Source of the DNA: Clostridium sp. BSD9I1
GTDB lineage: Bacteria; Bacillota; Clostridia; Clostridiales; Clostridiaceae
Assembly: GCF_900185645.1 (NCBI RefSeq)
Contig: NZ_FYAM01000023.1
Location: 992,001-1,056,000, forward strand
Length of the DNA stretch: 64,000 nucleotides
Direction of reading: 5' to 3'
The position numbers and the translations under genes are program-made. The notes beneath the pieces are model-generated. The model saw nothing but the letters and a program-made list of their open reading frames with translations, was not told the DNA's origin and made no database searches. Shown here in pieces: positions 8,121 through 16,703 of the stretch; within the stretch, counting starts at the first letter, position 1, and each line of letters begins with the position of its first letter.

Positions 8121-8363
8121 TTTTTAATGTTGGACATAGAGTATGGGTTCTGCATTGTAGAAAGCATTGAGCAAGCATTAGAAGCTCTTTATTTCAGAAT
8201 TTAAATCACCGTTAAGAACTTTTTACTGTCTGAGCGACAGCGAGTTTAAAAAGTTTAGGTGATTTAAATTCTGAAATATTAGAGCTTTTCTGCACAGCGA
8301 ACCGCTTTCTTAAATGCAGAATCCATACGGTACGTTCAACATTAAAATGCCGTCTTATTTCTA
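8121..8363 (+). repeat. Family A long-hairpin element, copy A3, with flank
   Basis: The hairpin runs 8121-8347 (TTTTTAATGTTGGAC ... GTTCAACATTAAAA) and is followed by the family flank that reads TAGAAATAAGACGGC on the minus strand. It contains a perfect 19-base stem, TTTCAGAATTTAAATCACC with GGTGATTTAAATTCTGAAA, and ACTTTTTA with TAAAAAGT, around the conserved tip CTGTCTGAGCGACAGCGAG. The first three bases of the flank (TAG, 8361-8363) are the stop codon of the sleB-like gene. Confidence 0.85.
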
Positions 8364-9089
8364 ATATGCGTAAACCATTTTACCTATCTTAGCTTTTACA
8401 GGCTTGGACAATAACCATTTACTTGTACAACTTGTATCATAAAAAAACAATGCACCATTACTTGGATCTTTTCCATATAAGGCTTCCTGTACTGCTTTTT
8501 TATTAGCATCTGTTGCAGGTTTATTAATTTGTCCATTTTGTACTGGTGTAAATTGATTGTTACTGTTTATAACTGCAGTTATCGTATTTGGAAACTTTGA
8601 GCTTTTAACTCTATTTATAACTACTGCTGCTACAGCCACCTGTGCACTATAAGATTCTCCCCCTGCTTCTGCTCTAACAAGTCTTGCAAGAAGATCTAAC
8701 TCTTTTGCATTATATGATATAGCTGCCTTAAGATTTCCTCTACTTGCAGTAACCTTATTTGATGCTTTTGCCTTTGGTTGTGCTTTTGAAACTGTACTAA
8801 CTGTTTTAGCATTCCTCTTATTTGAACTATTTACATTTTGCCCCTTATTCTTATCTACATTTCCAGATTCATCTGCATTATTAAATCTTACAGTTTTTAA
8901 ATTTGTATTTTCCTTATCTTCATTAACTGCCTTATGCGTATTGTCTTCATTATTAGACAATGTTACCATTTCTTGATTTTGATATTTCTTCTCCTGACTA
9001 TTAGCCATTTTATCATTAGTATTATAAATCACAACACTTAATCCTAAAACTAAAATCATAGATAAAGCAAATACCTTTAATTTTTTCAT
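8361..9089 (-). CDS. SleB-family cell wall (cortex-lytic) hydrolase
   Basis: A 242-residue exported enzyme. Residues 1-25 are a signal or anchor segment (LKVFALSMILVLGLSVVIY); residues 30-125 are a polar, Asn/Lys-rich linker; residues 128-242 form the SleB/Hydrolase_2 catalytic domain (LLARLVRAEAGGESYSAQVA, with the catalytic Glu in RAEAGGE, then AVAAVVINRV and FTPVQNGQI). SleB enzymes are lytic transglycosylases acting on peptidoglycan, classically spore cortex at germination; vegetative paralogues exist. It lacks the N-terminal peptidoglycan-binding repeat of true SleB. A c-di-AMP riboswitch sits directly upstream. The stop codon lies in the flank of a family A element. Confidence 0.9.
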   Translation of the reverse strand: MKKLKVFALSMILVLGLSVVIYNTNDKMANSQEKKYQNQEMVTLSNNEDNTHKAVNEDKENTNLKTVRFNNADESGNVDKNKGQNVNSSNKRNAKTVSTVSKAQPKAKASNKVTASRGNLKAAISYNAKELDLLARLVRAEAGGESYSAQVAVAAVVINRVKSSKFPNTITAVINSNNQFTPVQNGQINKPATDANKKAVQEALYGKDPSNGALFFYDTSCTSKWLLSKPVKAKIGKMVYAY

Positions 9090-9108
9090 AATTTTATACC
9101 TCCATTTT

Positions 9109-9218
9109 GCCTCCGAGGTTAGTTGACGGGTTCGGGTTAGAGGTACCCTACTTTAAAAAGATTCACCCCATAGGATATCCCCCGTACTCCATAAAGGAGA
9201 TTCGGCATCTTTGTAAGT
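9109..9218 (-). ncRNA. c-di-AMP riboswitch (ydaO/yuaA)
   Basis: Read on the minus strand, the leader has the family's conserved blocks in order: GATGCCGAATCTCC, GTACGGGGGA, ATGGGGTGAATC, AGGGTACCTCTAACCCGAAC, CCGTCAACTAACCTCGGAGGC. Such riboswitches bind cyclic di-AMP and switch off cell-wall hydrolases and potassium or osmolyte transporters. Only about 20 bases separate its 3' end from the SleB start, with no room for a terminator, and CCTC of the last block could pair with the nearby GGAGG. Translational control is therefore more likely than attenuation. Confidence 0.92.
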
Positions 9219-9367
9219 TACATTTTATAGTCTATTATACAAGTTGTCTATATGAAATTACTGGTATACGGCCTTACCCCATTGATTTTACTGGTATTGT
9301 TTACAGTATATCTTCCTAATAAAATATATCCAAAAACTTAAATTTTATATAAGTTTTTTGCTAAAAT

Positions 9368-9395
9368 AAAGAGACATTTACATAAATGCCTCTTT
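9368..9395 (-). terminator. Terminator of the DUF1294 gene
   Basis: Hairpin AAAGAG(G)CATTT / AAATG(T)CTCTTT followed on the minus strand by TATTTTAG. A second small hairpin, AAAACTTA...ATAAGTTTTTT, lies at about 9334-9360. Confidence 0.7.
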
Positions 9396-9411
9396 AAATA
9401 AATCATTCTTA

Positions 9412-9687
9412 TTAAAATATAATATGGTATTTTAATAAAAAACTTATAATCAAAACCCACTGCATAATCATAAGAGTTGGAAAGCCGTATCTGAACTTAT
9501 TATGCAAAGTTTTATGATGAAATATCTTCATTCCCAGGTACGCTCCAGTACCTCCAAATAAAAATGCCCATCCAAATAACACCTTTTCAGACACTCTCCA
9601 TTTATCCTTTCTTGCACAGTACTTATCCCACCCCATAAGTGAGTGACTTATTATGTTTATGACTATAAAAATATAAATATAATACAT
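9412..9687 (-). CDS. DUF1294 small membrane protein
   Basis: A 91-residue protein with three to four hydrophobic stretches (residues 1-18, 36-52 and 70-88). The family hallmarks are visible: MGWDKYCARKDKWRVSE near residues 18-34 and the GG.GAYLGM..F.HKT..KF..G sequence. DUF1294 proteins are widespread small membrane proteins, sometimes fused to cold-shock domains; their role is unknown. Single gene with its own terminator. Confidence 0.88.
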   Translation of the reverse strand: MYYIYIFIVINIISHSLMGWDKYCARKDKWRVSEKVLFGWAFLFGGTGAYLGMKIFHHKTLHNKFRYGFPTLMIMQWVLIISFLLKYHIIF

Positions 9688-9865
9688 ATATATCTCCTTA
9701 TATGATTTGAATATCTATTAGTAATCTTAATTTTTAGTATAAATCAGTAAACTATTAGAACGTCTCCTGTATCTATTTATAATTATATCACTTTTTATAA
9801 AAATATGTCTTAGTCCATTTAGAAGTTATCTGAATTTAAAATAATTTATAATTTTTTCTGAAATA

Positions 9866-9904
9866 AAGTGGCTGTCTCAAAATAAAATTTTGAGACAGCC
9901 ACTT
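9866..9904 (-). terminator. Strong terminator, perfect 18-base stem
   Basis: AAGTGGCTGTCTCAAAAT and its exact complement around an AAA loop. It lies six bases downstream of the stop of the secreted charged protein (minus strand). Confidence 0.85.
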
Positions 9905-9909
9905 AGGAA

Positions 9910-10482
9910 TTATGATAGTTTTTCAATTTTTGATTTTAATCTACTATTGGATTGCTCCATTGAATTAATTATTTTATCAAAACTAGATTTTACTTGTTTT
10001 TCATCCTTTGAATCCACAGCCTTTTCAAAGTCTTTCCACATAGCTTTCTTTTCTTCTCTCATCTTATCATGCTCTTTTTTCATTTCTTCTCGTTTTTCTT
10101 TATTTTCTTCTTTGCAGTCTTTTTTATTTTCTGCATTATCTTTTACCATATTTCCTTCCTTGTGCTTTTTAATTAACGGCTTAAATTGCTCCATTAATTC
10201 TTTTCTTTCCTTTATAGTCTTATCCCATTGTGCCTTTGTCCCTGGAACTATTTCATCTGCTTTTTCTACAAGCTTAGATTGTTTTTCTAAGCTTTTGTTT
10301 ATTTTTTCTTCTCTCTTTTCAAAATCTTCTTTCTTATCTTGTTTCTTATCTTCCTTTTGGCTTTCTATTATATTATTGGGTGACTTTTGTTCATTTGAAG
10401 GTGTTTGTTTAGCCAAAACGGCTGAAGGCATCATAGATGCTGCAATAGTTAATGCAACTATAAACTTCTTAGATTTCAACAT
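9910..10482 (-). CDS. Secreted, highly charged coiled-coil protein, function unknown
   Basis: A 190-residue protein starting at the ATG with GGAGA nine bases upstream (a longer frame to 10506 has no better start). Residues 1-25 are a signal peptide (KKFIVALTIAASMMPSAVLA-K). The rest is almost entirely Lys/Glu/Asp-rich with predicted long helices (EKREEKINKSLEKQSK..., EEMKKEHDKMREEKK), without cysteine except one (KKDCKEE). It lies 134 bases downstream of the exporter operon with its own ribosome site and strong terminator; a role outside the membrane linked to the exporter is possible but unproven. I do not recognise the family. Confidence 0.75.
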   Translation of the reverse strand: MLKSKKFIVALTIAASMMPSAVLAKQTPSNEQKSPNNIIESQKEDKKQDKKEDFEKREEKINKSLEKQSKLVEKADEIVPGTKAQWDKTIKERKELMEQFKPLIKKHKEGNMVKDNAENKKDCKEENKEKREEMKKEHDKMREEKKAMWKDFEKAVDSKDEKQVKSSFDKIINSMEQSNSRLKSKIEKLS

Positions 10483-10615
10483 AATACATTCTCCTTTCCG
10501 TGTCATTTGTAAAACTCTTTCATGTTATTATAAGTTTACATACTTTGATTTTATGGTATGTTCTTTATTAGTATTGGGAAAAAAGGCGATATAAATTCAG
10601 TAAATAATTTCCATT

Positions 10616-11824
10616 TTACTCATATCTCAATGCATCTATAGGATCCATTTGGGCTGCTTTTTTTGCAGGGTATATTCCAAAAAAAATACCCACTGCCGAA
10701 GAAAACAATATTGTACTAGCTACAACTACCCAGGATACTTCCGGTACGATATTTGCAAAGGAACCTATTATATTTGCACCTATTACGCCCAAAAGCATTC
10801 CTATTATTCCTCCCACAACTGAAATTATCACAGATTCTGTTAAGAATTGAAGCAAGATTGTACCTGTGGTTGCACCTATTGCCTTCCTTATACCTATTTC
10901 TCTAGTTCTTTCAGTAACTGATACAAGCATAATATTCATAACGCCTATACCTCCAACCATGAGAGAAATAGCAGCTACCGCACCTATAAATGCAGTAAAT
11001 ATTCCTATTACCTTATTTATTTGTTCTAATTGTTTCATAAGTGCTTCTGCTTTATATATGTCTCTTCCTTTATTATTATGTCTGCTTTCAAGCATATTTA
11101 GAGCACTATTTCCAGCTGTTTCGCTTAGCTCCTTAGAAGTTGCACTTATAAGTATTGAATCTATTAAATTATCACTTCCATACAATTCTTGTACAAGTGT
11201 TACTGGTGCCATAACCATAGCAGGTATATTTTCATCATCTCCTCCAAACATCTCCATTTCACTTTTTATAACCCCTATGATTAAAGCTTGCTTAGGAGAA
11301 TTTTTAGGGCCAACCTTTATTGTTTTGCCAACCACATCTTCATATCCAAAAAGCTTTCTAGCCGCTATTTCATCTACTACGATTACAGACTTTCCTTCTA
11401 TGTGCTCTCTTTCACTAAAAAACCTACCATATACTATTTCTAAGTTTCTAACATACTGTAATTCTTCATTGCCTCCGGTAATATATGCCCTCTTAGACTC
11501 TTTATCTGATGTTATTACTCCCTGCTTTTGTAATGTAGGAGTTATATATTTTACAGAAGATATTTTATCTCTGATTTGATCTATGTCTTCCATAGTTATA
11601 TAATCACTTTTATTTGCCTTTTGAACATCAACTCTTATGCTTACAGATGTAGAACCTATCTTTTCAAATTCTCCTGTAATGGTACTTTGACCACCCTGCC
11701 CTAAAGAAACTATTGTAATTACGGAACTTATACCAATTATTATACCGAGCATTGTTAAAAGTGACCTTAACTTATTAGCCCTTATGCTATCCAAAGCTAT
11801 TTTAAAGTTTTCAAAAAAACTCAT
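10616..11824 (-). CDS. MacB-like ABC transporter permease
   Basis: A 402-residue membrane protein of the FtsX/MacB_PCD type: helix 1 at about 20-45 (LRSLLTMLGIIIGISSVITIVSLG), a large outer domain (45-270), then three helices (275-300, 325-355, 365-390) and the terminal motif YPAKKAAQMDPIDALRYE. These permeases do not move substrate through a pore but transmit ATPase strokes to the outer side (mechanotransmission). Third gene of an adaptor-ATPase-permease operon, 23 bases after the ATPase gene. Substrate unknown; antimicrobial peptides are usual for this group. Confidence 0.92.
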   Translation of the reverse strand: MSFFENFKIALDSIRANKLRSLLTMLGIIIGISSVITIVSLGQGGQSTITGEFEKIGSTSVSIRVDVQKANKSDYITMEDIDQIRDKISSVKYITPTLQKQGVITSDKESKRAYITGGNEELQYVRNLEIVYGRFFSEREHIEGKSVIVVDEIAARKLFGYEDVVGKTIKVGPKNSPKQALIIGVIKSEMEMFGGDDENIPAMVMAPVTLVQELYGSDNLIDSILISATSKELSETAGNSALNMLESRHNNKGRDIYKAEALMKQLEQINKVIGIFTAFIGAVAAISLMVGGIGVMNIMLVSVTERTREIGIRKAIGATTGTILLQFLTESVIISVVGGIIGMLLGVIGANIIGSFANIVPEVSWVVVASTILFSSAVGIFFGIYPAKKAAQMDPIDALRYE

Positions 11825-11847
11825 TTTATTCTCTCCTCAAATGACGC

Positions 11848-12543
11848 TCACACTATAAGCCTATTTTTTACAGCTTCATCAGATACTATTTCCCCATCTC
11901 TAAATCTTACAATTCTTTTTGTATATTTAGCTACATCTGGCTCATGGGTGACCATTATTATGGTAGACCCTTCATTGTTTAAATCTTGAAATATTTTGAG
12001 TATCTCAAAGGTAGACTTGCTATCTAAATTCCCCGTAGGTTCATCTGCCATAATAACAGAAGGATTATTAACTATTGCCCTTGCTATTGCCACTCTTTGC
12101 TTTTGCCCTCCTGATATTTCAGTAGGTTTATGTGTAATTCTATCAGATAGTCCAACCCTTTCTAATGCATCAAGTGCCTTTTCTATTCTTTCTTTTTTAG
12201 AAATTCCTGCATACACCATTGGTAGTTCTACATTTTCAAGTATTGTCATACGCGGAAGAAGATTAAAGGCCTGAAACACAAATCCTATTTCTGTATTTCT
12301 TATTTTAGCAAGTTCATTATCTTCTAAATCAGATATATTTTTATTATTTAATATATACATACCACTATCCATTTTATCAAGGCACCCTAAAATATTCATA
12401 AAAGTGGACTTACCAGAACCCGAAGGCCCCATAATGGATGTAAATTCTCCCTTATCTATACTTAAATTTATTCCCTTTAAAGCTGTAAATTTAAGCGCTC
12501 CTGTATCATAGGTTTTATAGACATCCTTTACTTCAATTATCAT
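11848..12543 (-). CDS. MacB/LolD-like ABC transporter ATPase
   Basis: A 231-residue stand-alone ATPase. Walker [11 protein letters not shown] loop ([13 protein letters not shown]), signature [14 protein letters not shown], Walker [14 protein letters not shown] and switch His ([10 protein letters not shown]) are all intact. The sequence [22 protein letters not shown] is typical for the LolD/MacB subfamily. It lies between adaptor and permease genes (gaps 11 and 23 bases) and powers that exporter. Confidence 0.94.
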   Translation of the reverse strand: MIIEVKDVYKTYDTGALKFTALKGINLSIDKGEFTSIMGPSGSGKSTFMNILGCLDKMDSGMYILNNKNISDLEDNELAKIRNTEIGFVFQAFNLLPRMTILENVELPMVYAGISKKERIEKALDALERVGLSDRITHKPTEISGGQKQRVAIARAIVNNPSVIMADEPTGNLDSKSTFEILKIFQDLNNEGSTIIMVTHEPDVAKYTKRIVRFRDGEIVSDEAVKNRLIV

Positions 12544-12554
12544 ATCGTTTCTCC

Positions 12555-13724
12555 TTATACTACCCTAACCTTAGTTCCAGTTTTAAAATTTCCAGATGGA
12601 TTTAATACAACCTTTTCCCCTTGAGCTAATCCTGATTTTATTTCAGCTTCCATATCTGACTGAAGCCCTAGTACTACTTCCTTTTCACTTAACACTTCAT
12701 TTTCAACTACATACACAAAGTTTTTCCCACTTTTATCTGTTCTTATAGCCTCTGTTGGTATCTTTAATACCTTTTTTACTTCTCCAAGCAGTATATCTAC
12801 ATCTGCATCAAAATCTATCTTTAAATCTTGTGGATTTCCTAGAATATCTATATCACAATCCAAAGTTTTATCCACTGCATCTACTACGCCTACCCCCATA
12901 ACATTTTGCCCCTTGCTTGCTGAAGGACTTATAAAAGAAACCTTACCCTCATATATTTTATCTCCATTTTTAATTATTGCACCTTGACCCAACTTAACCT
13001 TGAGTACATCGTATTTCCCTAAAGAAACCACTGCCTTTAGTGATTTTATATTCTCAAGAGCTGCTGCAGGTTGTGTTGGATTCCCCATGGAACCTTGTGA
13101 TGCATTTAATGAAGTTATAACCCCATCAAAATCAGCTATTATTCCTTCTGAAGCAATGCTTAGCTTACTATATGCTGTATTAAGTGCAGTTTTAGCTAAT
13201 GCAACTGAGTTATCTAAAAGCTGAAGCTGCTCATCAGATATGCTTTTAAAAGAATCCCTTTGCTGCTTAAGTGTTCCTAAAGTGATTTGATCCTGTGGAT
13301 TTTTACTTTCCTCTAGTCTTTCAATTTCCACTTCTATATCTTTACGCTTGCTCTCCACCATCTCTCTTTGATTAACTGCATCTCTCTTTTGCAAAATAGC
13401 ATTGTCATATTGAATTTGTGCCTGCCTAACTTGCGCATTTATGTCTGTTATATCATAATCTAAAATTTTATCTCCCTTTTTTAAATCGCTCCCTACTTTA
13501 ACATAAACTTTATTTATTTTAAGTTGAGCTGCATAATAATCCTTGCTTTCTTTTGATTTAATTACTGCAGTAGTTGACAAATAAGACTTTATATCTCCCC
13601 GACTTATTGTAGCCACTTTCACTTCCTTAATCTTTGATTTTGCAATTCTCTGTCCTTGAAAATATATTCCGCCAACTAATAAAATTCCTATAATTAATAA
13701 AATAATTGCAGTTTTCTTTTTCAT
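12555..13724 (-). CDS. MacA/HlyD-like efflux adaptor
   Basis: A 389-residue protein with one N-terminal membrane helix (residues 4-24), a barrel-sandwich half domain (DYYAAQLKINKVYVKVGSDLKKGDKILDYD), a coiled-coil hairpin (about 95-180, AQIQYDNAILQKRDAVNQREM...) and beta-barrel/membrane-proximal parts (EGKVSFISPSASKG, LKIPTEAIRTDKSGKNFVYVV). In Gram-positive bacteria such adaptors extend the ATPase-permease complex into the wall. First gene of the operon, with a good AGGAGAG ribosome site. Confidence 0.92.
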   Translation of the reverse strand: MKKKTAIILLIIGILLVGGIYFQGQRIAKSKIKEVKVATISRGDIKSYLSTTAVIKSKESKDYYAAQLKINKVYVKVGSDLKKGDKILDYDITDINAQVRQAQIQYDNAILQKRDAVNQREMVESKRKDIEVEIERLEESKNPQDQITLGTLKQQRDSFKSISDEQLQLLDNSVALAKTALNTAYSKLSIASEGIIADFDGVITSLNASQGSMGNPTQPAAALENIKSLKAVVSLGKYDVLKVKLGQGAIIKNGDKIYEGKVSFISPSASKGQNVMGVGVVDAVDKTLDCDIDILGNPQDLKIDFDADVDILLGEVKKVLKIPTEAIRTDKSGKNFVYVVENEVLSEKEVVLGLQSDMEAEIKSGLAQGEKVVLNPSGNFKTGTKVRVV

Positions 13725-13807
13725 ATTATTTCTCTCCTATATCAACTCTGCATTTTGAAAATTTTATAATATAGTATTTGAAATAATAATAAAATTAATA
13801 CCAATAA

Positions 13808-13831
13808 AAAAAAGTTGCAAAGCAACTTTTT
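13808..13831 (-). terminator. Terminator of the M20 amidohydrolase gene
   Basis: AAAAAGTTGC-TTT-GCAACTTTTT on the minus strand followed by further T residues. Confidence 0.8.
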
Positions 13832-13854
13832 AGGTAATAGTTTAAAGCTAAAAA

Positions 13855-15018
13855 TCAATCTTCTAAGAAGTCCACTGCAAACTGTGCATACAGTGCTGCT
13901 CCTCTTTTTAAAACATCTTCATCTACCGTAAATTTATCACTATGGTTAGAATATATTGCTCCTATAGCTTCGTTTTTACATCCTAAAAATCCATATACTC
14001 CAGGAACTACATCCATGAAGTATGCAAAATCTTCTGACCCCATAAGTCTATCCATTGAAACTAAGCTTTCTTCTCCATATAATTTTATTGATGCTTTCTT
14101 TGCTATTTCAGCAAGTTTTTCATCATTTATCACTGGGGATGGATAATATGAATATTCAAATTCCACTTCTGCATTTAAGGCCTTAGCTGTGTTTTCTATT
14201 ATATTTCTTAAGTCCTTTTCTAAATATCCTCTAAGCTCCTTTGAAAAAGTTCTTATAGTTCCTTCCATTTCAACTTTATCTGCAATTATATTAAATCTAT
14301 TTCCACCATGTATAGTTCCTATACTTATAACAAGAGGATTCAATGGATTGTTTTTTCTGCTCACATAAGTTTGAAGATTCATTATTATTGAAGCTGCTGC
14401 AACTACTGCATCTTCCCCTAAATGTGGTGCAGAACCATGGGCTGCCTTCCCCCTTACAGTTATTTTAAAGTTATCACAGGAAGCCATGCGTCCACCTGGC
14501 TCAAAGTTTATCTTAGGCGCATCTAATGTCCCCCATATGTGCATTCCAAATATAGCATCCACTCCTTCAAGAATTCCCTGCTCTACATAGTACTCTGCTG
14601 CATGGCAGGTTTCTTCTGCTGCTTGAAATATAAACTTTATATTTCCATTTAACTCTTCTTTAATTTCCGCAAGTATTTTTACAGCTCCTAAAAGCATGGC
14701 AGTATGACAATCATGACCGCAAGCATGCATATTTTTGTTAGTAGATTTAAAAGGTAACTCTGTATGTTCTTCTATGGGAAGTGCATCTATATCTGCTCTT
14801 AGAGCTATGGTTTTTCCAGATTTCCCACCTTCTAAGTACGCCACTACTCCAGTCTTACCCTCAAACCTTTCAGTTTTCAATCCAATATTCCTTAATTCTT
14901 TTTCAATTTTATCAGTTGTCCATTCTTCCTCCCAGCTTAATTCTGGATGCTGGTGAAATTCTCTTCTCATGCTTATAATATAATCATTATACTTCTCTGA
15001 TAACGCTTTAATATCCAT
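13855..15018 (-). CDS. M20 family amidohydrolase (N-acyl-amino acid/hippurate hydrolase type)
   Basis: A 387-residue metallohydrolase. Metal ligands are visible: MHACGHDCHTAM, EET (QAAEETCHAAEYY), GMHIWG and the late GSEDFAY plus SNHSDKF motifs typical of the M20D group (HipO, YxeP, IAA-amino acid hydrolases). It likely frees amino acids from N-acyl conjugates in the cytoplasm. ATG 15018 is chosen, with GGGAGA upstream; the frame reaches 15036 without a better site. It follows the cysteine desulfidase gene, but a terminator separates them, so it is likely its own unit. Confidence 0.9.
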   Translation of the reverse strand: MDIKALSEKYNDYIISMRREFHQHPELSWEEEWTTDKIEKELRNIGLKTERFEGKTGVVAYLEGGKSGKTIALRADIDALPIEEHTELPFKSTNKNMHACGHDCHTAMLLGAVKILAEIKEELNGNIKFIFQAAEETCHAAEYYVEQGILEGVDAIFGMHIWGTLDAPKINFEPGGRMASCDNFKITVRGKAAHGSAPHLGEDAVVAAASIIMNLQTYVSRKNNPLNPLVISIGTIHGGNRFNIIADKVEMEGTIRTFSKELRGYLEKDLRNIIENTAKALNAEVEFEYSYYPSPVINDEKLAEIAKKASIKLYGEESLVSMDRLMGSEDFAYFMDVVPGVYGFLGCKNEAIGAIYSNHSDKFTVDEDVLKRGAALYAQFAVDFLED

Positions 15019-15043
15019 AAAAAATCTCCCTTCCAATAAATAA

Positions 15044-15079
15044 AATCCCTACTCTTTATTTATATTAAATGTAGGGATT
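15044..15079 (-). terminator. Terminator downstream of the cysteine desulfidase-like gene
   Basis: AATCCCTAC ... GTAGGGATT hairpin with TTTATTTATT after it on the minus strand. Confidence 0.75.
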
Positions 15080-15120
15080 AATTTATCCATCATATTGGAT
15101 TATTTATATATTTTTTATTA

Positions 15121-16404
15121 TTAAATGCACTTTTTAACCATAACATCTAATATAACACTATCAGTATGATCCATACCTTCATTAGAAACCCTGCCTAAAT
15201 TTTGTATGGTTTTTTCTACTGATTCATCTAATATACCATTATTTGACGGTATAACTACATCATTAAGGGCAAGTTCGCTAGCATCTAAGGCAGAAGCTAC
15301 GGATATAGCAAGCTTATAAGCACACCCTATCTTTGCTCCATCACATATCATTCCTGTAAGACCTGCAATCATGTTACTTATAGCACCCTCTATTTGTCTT
15401 GTGTTACCTCCTAAAAGATAAGTAAGTCCAGCACTAGATCCTACACCTGCTGCTACTCCACATCCGCATACTGGAGTTAAAGAACCTGTATAGCTTTTTA
15501 CAAATATAGTAACTAAATGACTTAATGCAACTGCTCTTATTATTTTCTCTTCTTCTATTCCTTTTTCCTGCCCTATAAATGCAATTGGAAGTATTGCTAC
15601 AAGTCCGTGATTTCCTGAGCCTGCACTACTCATTACAGGAAGTGGATATCCAGACATTCTAGCTTCAGATGCCGCTGCTGTTAGTGCCTTTGCCTTATTT
15701 TCTACTCCTTCTAATTTACTATAAAACTTTGCAATACCAATTCCACTTTCTCCTTTAAGTCCAACATTCCCCATTGCCATGTTCATTTGAATTCCATCAT
15801 CTATAAATTTTATTTTTTCATAATCTATTTCATTAACAAACATAATCAAATCTGAAATTGTAAATTCTCTTATCCTATCTCTTAAATTTGAAGTATCTTC
15901 CTTCTTTTCTTCATTATCAGATAAAACTTCTTCTTTTTCAAATAATATCTCTTCATTTCTTGATACACTTACTAAATTCAAATGAGTATTTCTAATCTTT
16001 GATATAGATATATTTCCTATTCCCTTTGCTATAACTTCTATATATAATCCTGAAATATCATCTTTAAGATTTAATTTTATTACCTTTTCATTAACTATCT
16101 TAAATGCTTTTTGTATATCTTCCTCAGATATTCCTTTAAGCGCCTCCAATTTATATTCGGATTTTCCCATTACTAGTGAAAGTGCTGCCGCAAATATAAT
16201 TCCCTTTTCCTTCGTTCCCGGTATTCCAACTTCCATACCATTTTTTAATATATTTTTATCTACTATAATTTCTAAAGATTTAACTTCCTCGTGAAGTGCT
16301 TCTTTAGCTACTGCCACCGCATAAGCCACCGCTCCTGGTTCTGTACATCCTAGAGCTGGTGTTACTTGATTTTTTAATATATTTAATAATAATTCCTCAT
16401 TCAT
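15121..16404 (-). CDS. cdsB: L-cysteine desulfidase-like protein (UPF0597/CdsB family)
   Basis: A 427-residue iron-sulfur lyase-like protein of the CdsB/YhaM group, expected to split L-cysteine to pyruvate, ammonia and sulfide. The candidate cluster cysteines are in GCTEPG (residue about 25), PVCGCGVAAGVG and MICDGAKIGCAYK. ATG 16404 is chosen because GGGAGGA lies nine bases upstream. A consensus sigma-54 promoter precedes it, and a sigma-54 activator gene runs away on the other strand. The same pairing, cdsB with the activator CdsR under SigL control, is reported in Clostridioides difficile. Relatives described only as serine dehydratase alpha-like leave some doubt about substrate. Confidence 0.85.
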   Translation of the reverse strand: MNEELLLNILKNQVTPALGCTEPGAVAYAVAVAKEALHEEVKSLEIIVDKNILKNGMEVGIPGTKEKGIIFAAALSLVMGKSEYKLEALKGISEEDIQKAFKIVNEKVIKLNLKDDISGLYIEVIAKGIGNISISKIRNTHLNLVSVSRNEEILFEKEEVLSDNEEKKEDTSNLRDRIREFTISDLIMFVNEIDYEKIKFIDDGIQMNMAMGNVGLKGESGIGIAKFYSKLEGVENKAKALTAAASEARMSGYPLPVMSSAGSGNHGLVAILPIAFIGQEKGIEEEKIIRAVALSHLVTIFVKSYTGSLTPVCGCGVAAGVGSSAGLTYLLGGNTRQIEGAISNMIAGLTGMICDGAKIGCAYKLAISVASALDASELALNDVVIPSNNGILDESVEKTIQNLGRVSNEGMDHTDSVILDVMVKKCI

Positions 16405-16456
16405 AAAATTTCCTCCCTTTATTTCTATCACTATTTATTCTTATCAATATTTATAA

Positions 16457-16472
16457 GCAATAACCATGCCAA
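16457..16472 (-). promoter_or_regulatory. Sigma-54 (-24/-12) promoter of the cysteine desulfidase gene
   Basis: On the minus strand: TTGGCATGGTTATTGC, which matches the consensus TGGCAY-N5-TTGC at every defined position with correct GG-GC spacing. It lies about 53 bases upstream of the start codon and points toward the gene. Confidence 0.88.
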
Positions 16473-16556
16473 TAGCTAAAGTGCCCTCTTATTATACTTT
16501 ATTTTAAATTTTCTTTTTATAATTCTCATATTTGATAAACATAAGTATGTAAACGT

Positions 16557-16574
16557 ATAAACACTTGTGTTTAT
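16557..16574. promoter_or_regulatory. 18-base palindrome, possible operator
   Basis: ATAAACAC-TT-GTGTTTAT, a perfect inverted repeat in the divergent region between the desulfidase and its activator, about 85 bases upstream of the -24 element. It could be a second regulator site. Confidence 0.5.
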
Positions 16575-16590
16575 TCCTTATTTAAGGTAT

Positions 16591-16635
16591 TATCAGAAAT
16601 GAGAACTATATTATCATTTCTGATAACATAGTTCT
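16591..16635. promoter_or_regulatory. Interleaved inverted repeats, likely upstream activator sites
   Basis: Two overlapping inverted repeats: TATCAGAAATGA / TCATTTCTGATA (16591-16602 and 16614-16625) and AGAACTAT / ATAGTTCT (16602-16609 and 16628-16635). Position, about 120-160 bases upstream of the -24/-12 promoter, suits an enhancer site for the sigma-54 activator encoded at 16704; they are also just upstream of that activator's own start and may serve autoregulation. Confidence 0.65.
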
Positions 16636-16703
16636 ATTATAGTTTAGTAAATTTTTTTCGATATTTTAATTATACTTGGAGTAAAATAAAGAGGAGATAT
16701 ATT

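Noticed and set aside
9107-9319. 70-residue open frame on the + strand upstream of the SleB gene
   Set aside because: It lies antisense to the c-di-AMP riboswitch, whose conserved blocks explain the sequence; no ribosome site.
9890-10594. 234-residue open frame opposite the secreted charged protein
   Set aside because: Shadow of the Lys/Glu-rich gene on the minus strand, which has a signal peptide, ribosome site and terminator.
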